Source: Climacium dendroides
Taxonomy: Eukaryota; Streptophyta; Bryopsida; Hypnales; Climaciaceae
Direction of reading: 5' to 3'
Length of the DNA stretch: 64,000 nt
NCBI GenBank assembly: GCA_950106755.1
Contig: OX467086.1
Coordinates: forward strand, 15,208,001-15,272,000
Shown: piece by piece, positions 12,701 through 24,266 of the stretch
Position numbering within the stretch: position 1 is the first letter of the stretch
Layout of the letters: the number at the start of each line of letters is the position of its first letter
Program-made: the position numbers and the translations under genes
Notes under the pieces: generated by a model
What the model saw: the letters and a program-made list of their open reading frames with translations, nothing else
Database searches by the model: none
What the model was told of the DNA's origin: nothing

Positions 12701-13387
12701 TTCCAATCCTGCGATCTCACCACGACCACATTGTTGTAAAAACGTGCAGAAGCGCATCACCCAGATCACTGGACCCAAGAGACCTGGGAGGACGCGCATG
12801 AGCGTTTCATAGTGAACGAGGACTTGAGTTGGCCAGTGCGTCACCGCATCGCCGTCGGAGTGGCTCGGGCTTTAGCCTTTTTGCACCACGGGTGTTCCCC
12901 GAACGTGATCCACCGCGACGTCACTTCCAGCAACGTCCTGCTGGACTCCCACTACGAGCCTCACTTAGCCGGCTGTGGCCTGGCAAGCTTGGTAGAACCA
13001 GCCAAGCTCGCTTCCCCCGTGATGGGCGGCACCTTGGGCTACATCCCTCCGGAGTACGGCCAGACGTGGAACGCGACCCCTCGTGGGGACGTCTACAGTT
13101 TTGGTGTGGTGTTGCTGGAGCTTGTGACTGGGAAGAGGCCCACGGGACACTATTTCCACGACAGCTATGGTGGGAATTTAGTCGGGTGGGTGCGCGCTTT
13201 GATTCGGGAGAAGGAGGGATACAAGTGCTTGGATCCCAAGCTTTTGAGCACGGGCGTGGAAAGCGAGATGCTGGAGAGTCTGAGAATAGGGTACCTTTGC
13301 ACGGCGGAGCTGCCCACCAAGCGGCCCACCATGCAGCAGGTCGTGGGATTGCTGAAAGATATCCACGTCGAGGTGACTTACATGTAG
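9741..13387 (+). CDS. LRR receptor-like kinase, At2g24230-like, with degenerate kinase motifs
   Basis: Two exons, 9741-11982 and 12750-13387, joined in phase 1 (GAAG|GTACAT donor, GTGCAG acceptor), give about 959 residues. An N-terminal hydrophobic signal (RLPLLLLTLVFLHGVSA) is followed by an LRR ectodomain with repeated LDLSSN/NFTGEIP-type units to about residue 505, a proline-rich juxtamembrane stretch, a membrane helix at about 570-593 and a kinase domain from about 647. The segments VIMFEKPLLNLTFADLLHAT and LRIGYLCTAELPTKRPTMQQ are characteristic of the Arabidopsis At2g24230 subgroup. Lys685 (IVVKVL), the HRD aspartate (Asp804) and PPE are present. The glycine loop is degenerate (LPDTRYGLTFKG), and DFG is replaced by Gly822-Cys823-Gly824, so the metal-binding aspartate is missing. 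It is therefore likely a pseudokinase that signals through partners. The intron carries a repeat shared with the neighbouring gene. The ligand is unknown. Confidence 0.9.
12430..12665 (+). repeat. intronic repeat, copy 1 (copy 2 at 18430-18672)
   Basis: This segment of the receptor-kinase intron aligns with intron 1 of the neighbouring minus-strand gene. Shared landmarks in order are CATTGACCAT/CACTGACCAT, TGACATTTAG-like sequence, TTGATTTTTAGCTT, TGGTGCAAGTT-CTAGAT, GTTGTAGGAAAAGG and GTATG-TG. The second copy has inverted ends GAGGTTCCA and TGGAACCTC, suggesting a small DNA transposon. Confidence 0.65.
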
Positions 13388-14209
13388 GGCAGTCGATTGA
13401 TTGTTGTATCTATAGCTAGCTTGTTGCCACCTCGATCTGCACAGATCAGAGGCTTTGTGCAAGGTACTACTATGGACGCTAGTTTAGTAGAGCATTTACC
13501 ACTATTATTTTTCTCGAGTTGGAACTGAACTCTTCTTGCTCAACTCTCAGGAGGTGTTCCGTTTGATTCTTTCATTTCTGAACTGCAGTTGACGTTCTTG
13601 TGGAGGCGCGTGCGATTAATAATCCGTGGAGGATTGTGTACATGGAAGTAGATGATCTGCGTTTACTTGGGTGTTGATGGCATTAGACTCCTTTACTTTC
13701 ATGGGCAATTCAGTCTGTATTGACTGTATAACAAGGCATTGGATTCGTAGCACTGACCGATAAAGTCTCTCAGAATCACAAGCATTTGGAATTTGCAATA
13801 AGTATTCGATTTTAAGGACTAAAGAGCAGTATCCCTGGGTTTCTAATACACGTCTCATATTGCAAATTTGAATGAGAGAGAAAGCTATCTAGTTCTGAAA
13901 TCGCCACAAATCACTCCTTATCTGTGGCGGATCATTGTCTAACAGTGTTGGAGACGCTTAACTTTTGAATGAAGGCAAAGAAAAAGATTTCATATGGAAG
14001 GTTCAATACTACCTTTAAGAAAAAATCTTCTCACCACCAACTATTTTAAACGGGTGAACTAACTGCAATTTAGCTATAGTGAAAAGGATGCGTGATCAAC
14101 ACTGCTCCGAAATGTTATGCACATTGGAAGACCCACTCAGAACTTTGACACCTGCTATTTACCTGAATCACAGTCCTTACCAGAGAGCCTGCCAGTCTCC
14201 TAATCTGAA

Positions 14210-17200
14210 CTATGAGGACGCTTCACAAATTGCAACTCGAAAGCTCTCCAAGCAAACTGGACAGTCCTTCCTGCCGCGAATCCATCGAAGATTGAAGTCA
14301 CAATTTGTCAATACTTGTACAACTTCAATTTCACAAGAAAAAACCTCTAAACTCAGAGTAAATCTAATTTGTAACAAAAAATCTGCACTCAAGTGCATGG
14401 ATGAGAAATGACTTATGCGCTAAGAGAATTGGATCTATGGCCACTAGAAAACAGTGTCCAAAGCAACAAAACACGCTTGAATCAACACAACTATGTTAAT
14501 TCATGTCCATCGGGCACTGTTTTCTAGTAGTCGACTAACTAACGGAATTGAGCACTACGTACTCACCTGGCCGTCTCCGCCCGATCGTGCACCTTGTCGT
14601 GAATCTTCTGCAGGCGTCGTCGCTCCTCGCGGGCTTTGGTACTCTCCTGCTTGAACAGCCGCGCATCTTCCATCCACAACTGCATCATTTGCGCCCTTTC
14701 CTGCCGTTGCTGCAATCCAATTTGATCACCCCCACCCTCGAGCTCATCATCAGGATCAGTGTGCACAAATGTGACTAGATTTAGCAAAGCTTCGACCAAA
14801 CTTTTTTCTTGCTACAAAAAAAGTGAATAACACTGTTAAATTTGAAATTTTAACACAATATAGTATAGTAGTGTTTTTAGCAACTTGAGCTAATTATGAA
14901 AATCACATTTGGGACCAGTGATCATGACTATGCATACTTCAGTTTATTTTGAAGTTACATTGCTGCAGAATTCAAGTGATCTTACCTTGGCTTTGCGGCG
15001 CCGGACGACGAGAATGGCTTTCTCTTGCGCGGCTCGAAGGGCTTTGTGCTGCTCCTCCTTCTCTTGCTTCCACATCTCTTTCGTCACTTCGAGCTCCGCT
15101 CGCATCTTGAGGAACTTGTCGCAAGCTCTGTTGATCGACGAGCATCCGCAATCAGTCGTGGGTAGGGTTTCAGAGTCGTAGCCACTCGCATCGTTGTAGA
15201 TTCTTATGCATCCACTTGTCATTTTAACATCCTTGAACTTCAAGGAAGGGGGCCCTTTTCTTTCCATAAATCAAGGCCCGTATCACTTTAAATATCTTGA
15301 ATGCAATCTTACCCATGTATAGTGGGCCACTGTAATACGAATATATTCTTGTTACAGGACCTCTGCCCTCCCATTCAAGAATGCTACGATGGTGCACTCG
15401 CATTTTCAGCAACTCTTTTACTCTAATATTTTTTTCCACTTAAGGACGGAGGTCGGTAATAATTCTCAGCTTTTTAAACTCATTTTCAAGTTTTGTGATT
15501 GAGAGCCATCTTTATGTTGCCAATGGCAGAGGCTCATCTGTCTCTAATTAGAGAGAAGTTGAGTTGCCAAGTACTCAGCACGTTCCTCTCTTATGAATGA
15601 CCGATTTCAGAGCTGTAGGAGAAAGATTTCATTGTTGGATAGAAAGTTCCTTATATTCTTCGTTCCAACGTTGGAAAGTGTCATTCATCTCTGGGACCTT
15701 GTTGAAAAGCTTTCAATGTTGCAGACTTATCCCGTAGTAAAACGGTGAATTCAAGCAGTGGGTGAGAAGAAATTTCCCTCAGGATAAGTCTGCAACATTA
15801 GAGGCTCGAATTCCTTCCGTTCCTGCTCCTTCCAGCCTCCAACAGCTAGAGAAAGCTTCGAACTCCCCTTCCTAATGATTCCAACGGTGGAATTGACCTT
15901 CAAAACTACTCAAAACGGGGTATTTGGAAGAACTCAGCGTCGAGCTAGCATTTTGCCTCCGAAACTACTCTGAAACCTGGCTACTAGTTTGTGAGAATTG
16001 GTTGGATTTGAGTGGGTGCATTCAAGAGGAGATGATGTGATGCGATGGGATTGCGGGGTTACTCTTTGCGGTGGACTTCATCCGCGAGCTCTTGAAACTG
16101 CTCCCGCACTTCCTCCACTTGTTGCAGCCACATGAGATGATCCTCCCGAAACTGACCTTCGATCTGCGCCATGTGCTCCTTGATCTTGCGCTTGCACGCT
16201 GGAGAGTACGTCTTGATTCGTTTCAGGCCGGCCCGGAACCCCTGGTCGACCGCCACCAGCTGCATTGCATACGGGAGATCAGTCGATTGACCCACCATTG
16301 TAGTTTAGGGTGCAGCCTTGGAGCTGATTTACTTGGCTATGGCGATCGCAGAGTTAGGGTGAAGCACTTGTGTGTGAATGAATGGACCTGAGGAGAGTCA
16401 CGAAAGACGCGTTGCATTTCGAATCTCTGCGCGGAGGATTTGAAATTCTCCGCCCAGCGGTCCAACACGCAGCTGGTGCGGTGAATCTGCTTGCGGTCGA
16501 AGAGCTTCTTCCCCGGGATGTCGTCGGGGTCGTCCAGCGTCAGCTGCAGCCCCAGCGCTTCCTTTAGGGACTCGCACCTCGTCGCAACATCACTTGAATC
16601 ACATCACGTGCAACAACAACTCATCGTCATCAAAACTTATCTTCAGCTCATTCCAGCGTGAATTTCCACAAATTATTTGCGTATGATCCGTTTGATAAGA
16701 GTCTACGCTTAATGCGCACTTTCGATATGTCACGAGCCCTTTCAACGATTTCTGTGCTTTTAGTTCTGTGTCTGTGTGTAGTGGTGTCATGGATCCCAAG
16801 CTTACTTGGTGATGGCCGTGCTGGACACCATTTCGGAAGACTTCGCGCCGAGCAGCTCATCGCTCTTCTCGATCTCGTCGACACCTTTCGTCGACTCTTC
16901 CGATTTCCAGGACAGTTTCGACTCCTTCTTGTTGACGGTCCTGTTGACGATTTCCTTCTCTCCAACATAGCCCACCTGTTGATCATCATGTAGCCCATCA
17001 TCGTCACTTCCTTGCGACTGCAGCAACGCAGTCTGAAAACACGAGGCGGGCAGGACAGCCAGTCAATTGAGGAGCTCACCTTGGAAGCTGGAAAGACGAA
17101 TACATGCCGTTGCTCGTCATCTCCCTCTCCGTGCGTGTAAACAGCCAACACCTCTCGCAACCTCGGTTTCACCACCCCTTGCTGCCCCCCTTCTTCCTGC

Positions 17201-19110
17201 TTCAAGACGTGACCCACTTCATGAAACTCCTCGTTTTCGACGATGAGGATATCCGGTCGCCAGTGCTGTCCATTTGCTCTCTTCTCCGCTTGTTGTTGCA
17301 AGCGCTGTGCATCCATTTGGTGCGTGATGTCGACGGCACAGGGAGTGGTGGTGGGAGGAGGGGATGCTGGTGCTGGTGCTGGTATTGATGCGGCGTTCGC
17401 TGCAGCAACAACTTGCTCGTGATTCTTGACCTTCTTGTCGAAGAGGGCTTCCTGGAGAGCACGAAAATAGCCGCGGTGTTGCCAGGGCATTTGTTTGCTG
17501 TACTTTTGGGCGTGGATGAGAAGCGCGTCCCAGCCTTTGAACTTTCGGGGATTTCTGCACACGGCGCAGGTGGTTTCGTCGTCTGGGTCATCGTTGGAGG
17601 TCGCGTCTGGGGGTGGCATTCGCTTCGGAGCGCGGTGGTTGCTACCGAAATTCCATTTTTCCAATTCCTGGGAGTCACACACGAACTAATAGATCATAAA
17701 CATGCCACTGAACGCACACCTCAAGTTTTTAAATGACTTCTAAAGCAAATTCAAACTTACGTTTACATGATTTGAAACTTCTTACAACTACTGACAATGT
17801 ACTAGTCGTCCACTTTCTACCAGAAAAATAGTTCCAGAACCACGTAAATCTTCCTGGCACGCCACACAGCCTGATATCGTAAACATCCCACTCAGCGCAC
17901 CTGAAGTTTTTTTTAACGACTTAGCAAATCAAACCTATGTATAAATTGAAGCTTTTTACAACTACTGGCAATTGAATCAACCACTGTCTACAAGAACAAC
18001 ATTTAAAGAATCATGTATACGTCTAATTTTATGAAGCATCTAGTAACGAACCTCCCAATGTCATAAGATCGAAACAAGTGCTTCCCTTCATCTCACATCC
18101 ACCACACATAGTTATTTTCACCTCTCAAAAGAGTAAAAGCTGGCCATACAATACCGTTTCTTGCAATTCTACAATCAACGACTGCGTGGATGACGTGCCC
18201 AAGAAGGGAAACCACAACCTTCGAATAATATGAACAAAAAGTTCTTTGCAACCATTAATTCTGCACGATTGGTGTGGTTAATTCGAATGTGGTGAGTGCG
18301 TGGAGAAGGGGAAGTGTGTATGTGCACCCTATGCGCGTGACTTTGCACGCACTTACAATTGCAAGCTCACACTCAGCTGCCCTGAGACGCAGAGTAAGGT
18401 ACGTCTCCCTTAACCGTAAAGTACTGTAAATTAGAGGTTCCACTGACCATTTAAATGTGAGCTTCGATTTGTGCTACATATGAAAATACTTAATCTATTG
18501 ACATTTAGTTTTTTGCAATTGATTTTTAGCTTGACACAAAATGAAATGGGTAAAAATTAAGATTGGTGCAAGTTCCTAGATCAATTGTTGTAGGAAAAGG
18601 GTTTAACGTTCACCCGTTCTGTGAATGGAACCTCTCCATTACTGTATGGTGGTCAAATTGAGACCTTACATCACTTACCTTCTTGACGAGGGGCAACATG
18701 CTGAGGTATGCCACTTCCTCCATTTTCATTTCCAAACTGGAGGCGGATCGCGTGCTGGCGCCACTCCAAATGGGCTGTGCCGGTACGGCGTTCGCTGTCG
18801 CTGTAGTCGCGCTGTCCGGAATGTGACATGCTGATGCTTGTTCCTGCTGTTGTTGTTGTCGCCCATGGCCATGGCTGACTTGTGGACACCCAAACTGGAT
18901 CTGCGTCTTGTATTGACTCCGATGAAGCTCGGCGTTGTATCGCTCCCCCAGTTGTGGATTCCCTCTGCAGCAGCTGGTACTCTCGGACCAGGAGTTGTGG
19001 CCCACTTGCGGGTAGTCGCGGTGGTGGGACAAGTCCTTGAGACGCTTGGTGGGCGATGGCACGGCTTGATCTTCCATATAATCATATGGATACCCTCGCT
19101 TGTGATCCAT
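14210..19110 (-). CDS. coiled-coil protein with zinc-finger-like Cys/His segment (XS-zinc-finger-like), unrecognised
   Basis: Eight exons read on the minus strand: 19110-18679, 17667-17080, 17032-16806, 16577-16388, 16259-16063, 15202-14986, 14811-14567 and probably 14363-14210. Phases agree at each join, and several donors are near-consensus (AAG|GTAAGT, AAG|GTGAGC, CAG|GTGAGT). The product is about 749 residues. The N-terminal exon is Gln/Ser-rich, including GRQQQQQEQ. Exon 2 contains CAVCRNPRKFKGWDALLIHA followed by HRGYFRAL, a C-x2-C...W...L..HA pattern resembling the zinc finger of SGS3/FDM RNA-silencing proteins. No XS domain is evident, so that link is weak. Exons 5-7 are charged coiled coil (for example EVREQFQELADEVHRKE and EKEEQHKALRAAQEKA). 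The last exon (WIRGRKDCPVCLESF) is the least certain. Function unknown; a nuclear or RNA-related role is only inference. Confidence 0.65.
14442..14529. mobile_element. short CACTAGAAAACAGTG inverted-repeat element in the last intron
   Basis: ACTAGAAAACAGTG at 14443-14456 is exactly inverted at 14515-14528 (CACTGTTTTCTAGT), 88 bp end to end. The ends resemble the CACTA(C)TAGAAAA termini of the elements at 24043 and 61708. The rightmost base of the terminus appears mutated, and I see no clean 3-bp duplication. Confidence 0.55.
17691..17975. repeat. imperfect tandem duplication in intron 1
   Basis: Two units about 185 bp apart share AAACATGCCACTGAACGCAC versus AAACATCCCACTCAGCGCAC, then CCTCAAGTTTTT/CCTGAAGTTTTT, AATCAAAC-like sequence, and TTACAACTACTGACAAT/TTACAACTACTGGCAAT. 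No coding potential is seen. Confidence 0.55.
18430..18672 (+). repeat. intronic repeat, copy 2 (copy 1 at 12430-12665)
   Basis: This is the copy with recognisable inverted ends (GAGGTTCCACTG near 18433 and GTGAATGGAACCTC near 18620). It lies in intron 1 of the coiled-coil gene and ends within about 10 bases of the exon-1 donor at 18678. Confidence 0.6.
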
Positions 19111-20306
19111 GCTTGGCAGTATATGCAATTAAGCAAGCAAGCAAGCTCGGTGTTTGGACTTAACAACTGGACTCACACAAGCCTACTCGACCACGGTGCT
19201 CTCGATCAATTCTCTCACCGTGCTCCCTTTTGACAGTGGCACTCACAACATTGATAGCACAGGAGAAACACATTGGAAGCAAGATTTGTTGATCTTTATC
19301 ACTGTAGATCATACTCCTCAGGTTACAAATTGGTGCAAGTTTTGGGCACTGAGTAGCATAATTGGCAGTCTATCTGCAGCGTAAAAATTATGTACATCTC
19401 ATGATTGTTCGAATGCTTGCTGAACGCTGGATTCAAATTCATTTCACATGGATCCAGGTGGTCTTGACAGTGCAGGCAGGGATTGATTAATGACTGAAGA
19501 GGCAAGAGATTTGCAGCTGTTGTAACAATTACAACGTTTGTATGTGATCAATGCGGAAGAAATGACATTGTAAACGTGGCGGGCGTGGGCACTGTGGGCG
19601 TGAAAGAGTGTGGATTCTAATGAGATCTTGGGAACTGGAGGGATGCTGGGGTTATTAGATTTTGAGGGGAACTCCGAGATTGCTGCATCATACACCACTT
19701 CATGGTTAAGGGAAGCAGCCTCTTACCATCCCAATTCCAATTCCTTCTTCATGTAGCTGAGGTGTACATTTTTTTTCTGAAATGTACTTCATAGGTACAT
19801 AAGGGCACAAGTGAGATGAGGACGGTAATAGATTGGTTCACCTTAATTCCTCCTCTAATGCATTTGTATTTGTTGTGCAAGTCTCCCATGATCCACCCGT
19901 TCATTTTAGTGCCAACTTTGAATCTAAGCATGAATTAGATATTTGATCGGACAATGCATTTGGATTTATAATTGTAAAGGAACAATTTTAGTGCAATTGT
20001 TGTGGAATGAAGACATGGTTGAGAACAAAATTAGGTGTCTTTAGTTAACATAAATGCATCTAATTGTGACCCTTTTTAAAACCACCTCTTAATATGTAGT
20101 GCCTCTCTTGATGAGAACCTTAGTACATCATTTTGCACATTTATTTTGAGCTCTTTGAAAATTCAAAGATAATTTCACACAATGTCCAAAAAATTACATA
20201 AGAAAAGGATTTAATTAATACTCCTTGAACTTCCAACAAGATATAATTTTAAAAATAGGTAATTCAATAATAGGAACAATGCTCCATTGATTACTTAGAA
20301 CAAATA

Positions 20307-20753
20307 GGGAATTTCTTTAAAATGGCAATATTCCATATGCCATTTTCAGATTGTACATTCTAAACCGCAAAAGTACTATCTAAGGCTTATTTTTTGGCTT
20401 TCTAGTACTAGATTGTACCAAATAAAATTAATTTGGCTAAAAATTGGCAAAAATCATGAAGTTTATTGCTAAAATCTTCAAATTAAAAAAAATCTTGGAT
20501 GAAATCTCCAAATTGTGGATAAAAATAGAATTATGGATATGTGATAGGTGCTAATGTGATATTTTCTATCCAATATGTGGATGAATGTTGAAATTTGGAA
20601 CACGACTATAATATTTTATATTGCCATTTTGGCTATTCATAAAAAATGAAAAAAGTCCTAGTGCCATCTAGGACAAATGTAGATTTCAAACTGCATAGTC
20701 TAAATTGTAAAAGTGCCAAAGTTTGGAGAATGGTGCCATTTTAATGAAATTCC
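20307..20753. mobile_element. GGGAATTTC-family MITE carrying a nested insertion
   Basis: The left end GGGAATTTCTTTAAAATGGC is matched by the inverted right end GCCATTTTAATGAAATTCC. Just inside both ends lie TCTAAACCGCAAAAGT-type units typical of this family. Between about 20370 and 20660 there is a block that also occurs, inverted, at about 40440-40735, indicating a second element inserted into the first. Relatives are at 29605, 31426 and 35105. Confidence 0.7.
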
Positions 20754-20877
20754 ACATACGTGGAGTAGTTACCTTCCTTTACATTGTAGAATGAAAATAT
20801 TAACTTTTCATTTCCATTTCTTGCACAATACAATTGTCAGAATACACAATCCCTCATCATTCAGCCAATGTTATTAA

Positions 20878-21377
20878 CCCTGAAAGGACAAATTGGTGAC
20901 TATGGAAATCATCTAGTTTGGTATAGTGTGAATCGTTGGTTAAAAACATCCAAAAACATTCATTGGAAGTCAAACTACTATAAAAGACCTCCCCTTTTCA
21001 TACAAAGGCAGCCCTCCATTTGGCCATTCAATAGCTTGAATGTTGTGTTATGTGTCAGCGTACACTCGTATAATTATCATTAGAGGGTCATTGTGTATCA
21101 CTATGTCAAGTACAAGGACAAAAGTGAAAAAACTACACAAACTTAACTTATACACTAAACACTCAAATTGTTGAGCATTGTGAACTCAATGAGCTTCGAG
21201 AAGAAGCATGTGCAAAGATCTCAATTTAAACCTTAGAAGGACATGGGCCTATGAACAAGGTAGTCATTCAAAAATGATTTAATTTTTAGACCAATAGTTT
21301 GTGTTTTTCATTTCTACCTTGATCCATCAGACATCATGAATCATCTAACACTTTTTGGTTGCAAAGCCTGTATAGGG
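20878..21377 (+). mobile_element. TTAA-flanked piggyBac-like element, copy D, carrying captured gene DNA
   Basis: TTAA at 20874-20877 precedes CCCTGAAAGGACAAATTGGT, and TTAA at 21378-21381 follows GTATAGGG. The left 120 bp (GACTATGGAAATCATCTAGT, GGAAGTCAAACTACTATAAA) and the right ~60 bp (CATTTCTACCTTGATCCATC, AGACATCATG) match the 223-bp copies at 3850 and 48117. About 300 bp of unrelated sequence, including a DNAAF11 exon-8 fragment, sits between them, which explains the larger size of about 500 bp. Confidence 0.6.
21083..21225 (+). pseudogene. decayed copy of DNAAF11 exon 8 with flanking intron
   Basis: The stretch aligns with the real exon 8 at 29389-29497 and with sequence just 5' of it: GAGGGTCATTGTGTA versus GAGGGTGATCGTGTA in the intron, then GTACAAGGACAAAAG, ACTTATACACTAAACACTCA, AATTGTTGAG and GAGCTTCGAGAAGAAGC versus GAGCTTCGAGAGGACGC. 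Stop codons interrupt the frame. Because intron sequence is included, the copy arose from DNA and not from a processed transcript. Confidence 0.7.
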
Positions 21378-23429
21378 TTAAGTTAACAATCTCCCTATTT
21401 CATTTTTGCCTTTCATGTAGTTTTATGCCACGTATGTTATTCCATTTTTTTTATTATCCTTGTCCAATACATTTTCTACATATACAACTTTTTGAGTAGT
21501 CATTCTAAAGTCCTTTTGTCAATAACTTTTCCACAACAATTTGTGAAGCAAGACAACTAAAACTGCATAATAGTAAAACCATTATATCATGAGTATTTGG
21601 TCTCTTGATTATCCTTTCAAGTTCTATAACTTTGAAATCACATGACCTTTTTAATTGAACTTGTTTTTTCTTAATGTTTTTTTGTTTAGAATATATTAGA
21701 ATAGTAGAGTTGACATTCCATTTTTTAGAGGTACTTCAACCTAAGCATGGCACCATTCTTGTACCCTAAATCCTAAGACCTAAATTTTTTACAAGAACTT
21801 ATTATCTGTTCTTATAATATACAATGTGATATCCAATCGTACATTTTGAGTTCACTTTTGTAAACATCATAATATTTAAAAATAATAATGATAATAATAA
21901 TAATTTATTTGTTACAACCTTAGGCGAAAGTCTAGATAGATGTTGGACAATTTATAAGATTTACATAAATTAATTGGCAAGTGAAATAAATTCAATGCTA
22001 AAGGTTTGTTAGAGATAGAAATCCAATTCATAAATGGTTTGAATATTGTTTGTTCTTCCATAATTGTTTTTTAAGGAAAGAAAGATCAAAATTTTACTTC
22101 CTCATTCTTTCATAGACTAAAAATCAAAAGAATGGACTATCAAAATTCTTGTAGGTGTATCCTATATGGAGCCAATTGCCAACTCTTGAATATCCTAGGT
22201 TTGAGTTACAAATTTTTGATGGAAGACAAGTTATCCAAGGTCTTATGAAATTCTTTTACCCCTTAGGGATAATATGGATTTCTTTGCAATGTACTTTGAA
22301 TGCATGAATTTTTGTATGTAGGTATGCAACTTCCTTAATGGCAACTTGTTGTTTCAAATTTGTTAGTAATAGTTTTGTTTTTTCCAACTCTTCTTCAATC
22401 TTTTTTGTGTTTGTAGTAACTATGATTTGTCCTACATTTGAGACATCCAGGCATATTTTAGAAGATTCTTGCATTCCTTTGGATAATATAGAATTTGGAA
22501 TGGTAATTATTGTCACTTTTGAATAAATAGTGATAAACTATGTACAAAGCCATTTGAAGCAAGCCAATGAATAATCCTTGTACACGTGGCATGTCTTCAT
22601 TGGAGGAAAATCATTCCCATCAATACACCCCACCACTTCTAAGACCAAAGTGTCACTTGAACTTCCAACCCTATTACGTACTTGGAAAACAGATATCATC
22701 AATTGTTATGTGGCAAACCACATAAAGCACAACAACAAAAATAAAATGCGTACAATCTAATTCAAATTGTCTAGTTGGTCATGAAAGTATGTGAGAATAG
22801 AGTATATATATTAAAGAAAAGGTGTATAAAAACAACTCATAGTTATTTTGACATACTACAAAAAAACATAGAAAGCTCCAAAATTCATTCACCATTTGAT
22901 GCTCGATCTCACAAACCAAACCTTCAAGTTTTAATCTACTTTGCATCAACTCCAATTTTTTTTTTAAAACATCACCACGAGCACAACCACAATAACCTGA
23001 CAAAATCAAAAACATTATAGGTGCTACAAACCAAACTTATGCCCCCCATAATTCATTTGCCTCTAATCCTGCACCTAAAACCATGAACACAACAACAACA
23101 ATGATCACCTATCGGCTAGAATTTGTAAATGGTTCCACTCTAATGCACTCATGATTGAACTCTAGCGTCAAAGTACTCCAAGTTGATATAGCTCAGTCAA
23201 TTTTGAAGAACCCTAATATGTAACCTTGTGGACCAACAACCATAATGACTTTGGATCAATAACTTCCATTTTTTTTTATACAAGTTAGATCCATGATAGG
23301 AAAGGGGAGTCACATACCTTTTTTAATCTTATCTACCACTTTCAATTTTTCACTCAAGGGGTGGAGGTAGGGTGAGGCAGGTTTGCTTGCCAACTCGAGG
23401 GGTGTACTTAGTTCTACTACAACAAACCA

Positions 23430-23960
23430 CGTGTGAACAAGTGGTTTCTAATAAACTATAATTTTAACATCAAATTTTGAGCATTGTTTACTAATGAATA
23501 TAGGATTCTACTCTAAAAATTTCAAAATAAAATAAAATATGGAATGATTTCTAGAAGAGGTTAAAAATGCACTAAAATGGCATATTTTTTTAACTCAAAT
23601 ATTTTTAGAGAACACATTTAGATGACCATTGCATCAATATTCAACTCAAAATGAGCTTTCAATAGAGAGTTATTTTTAGGAATTTTTGGTTAATTTTTTA
23701 GACAATGTTTTCTTATATAATATAGGGTGTGACTGACATTATTTTTCAGCTCTACAATGTATCTTCTTACTTCAAAAATTTATAACTAATTATCCTTAAC
23801 AAATAAAAATATAAATAATTCAAAACATAAACTTTCAAAATAGAAAAATCTAATCATATTTTTTTTAATTTAATTTAATTTAAAATTCAAAAAATATATA
23901 GGGGGTCTAAAGTTTTGTTTGTACGTGGTTTTTAATGGACACTCTAAGTGACCTCCCCGA
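23430..23960 (+). repeat. dispersed repeat, copy 1 (copy 2 at 52290-52830)
   Basis: Long collinear similarity with 52.3-52.8 kb: AAAATGGCATATTTTTTTAA, GATGACCATTGCATCAATAT, GAGTTATTTTTAGGA, CTACAATGTATCTTCTTACT, TCTAAAGTTTTG and AGTGACCTCCCC have near-identical counterparts in the same order. No ORF of note. It may be part of an old transposon. Confidence 0.65.
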
Positions 23961-24008
23961 GCTTGTCAATTATGAGGTGATAGTATCTTCTTTTGTGGCT
24001 TGCCCTTG

Positions 24009-24266
24009 TATACTTTGAAATACCTTTGATTCTTGTAGAAATTACTAGAAGAAAACCTTGTTGCTCTCAACACAATCTATATGCATTGAAATTGATGTTT
24101 TTGTGCTATAGAAAACAAAACGTCATGTAGTTTGTGTTGAGAGCGACAAGGTTTTCTTCTAGTGAATGTTGTGACCAACAAAGCATGTGATGCACTATTT
24201 TGGTCAATTTTGCAACCAAATCAAGGTTTTCTTCTAGTGATCTCTACAAGAAATCAAAGGTATTTT
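24009..24266. mobile_element. nested hairpin element with CACTAGAAGAAAACC-like ends
   Basis: The inner hairpin runs from TACTAGAAGAAAACCTTGTT at 24043 to its near-exact inverted copy ending CTTCTAGTG at 24164. A second copy of the right terminus ends CTTCTAGTG at 24239. Outside them, CTTTGAAATACCTTTGATTC and its inverse form an additional arm, so the outer inverted repeat spans about 24009-24266. The arrangement suggests repeated insertion or fold-back duplication of one CACTA-ended family. Confidence 0.6.

Noticed and set aside
14210..14398. C-terminal exon read as a RING finger (CPVC with upstream Cys and Trp)
   Set aside because: Spacing of Cys and Trp does not fit a RING, the His is missing, and the first Cys pair is not found upstream.
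22256..22516. coiled-coil-like minus frame (EEELEKTKLLLTNLKQQVAI)
   Set aside because: Isolated, AT-rich, without splice-compatible neighbours or a recognised family.
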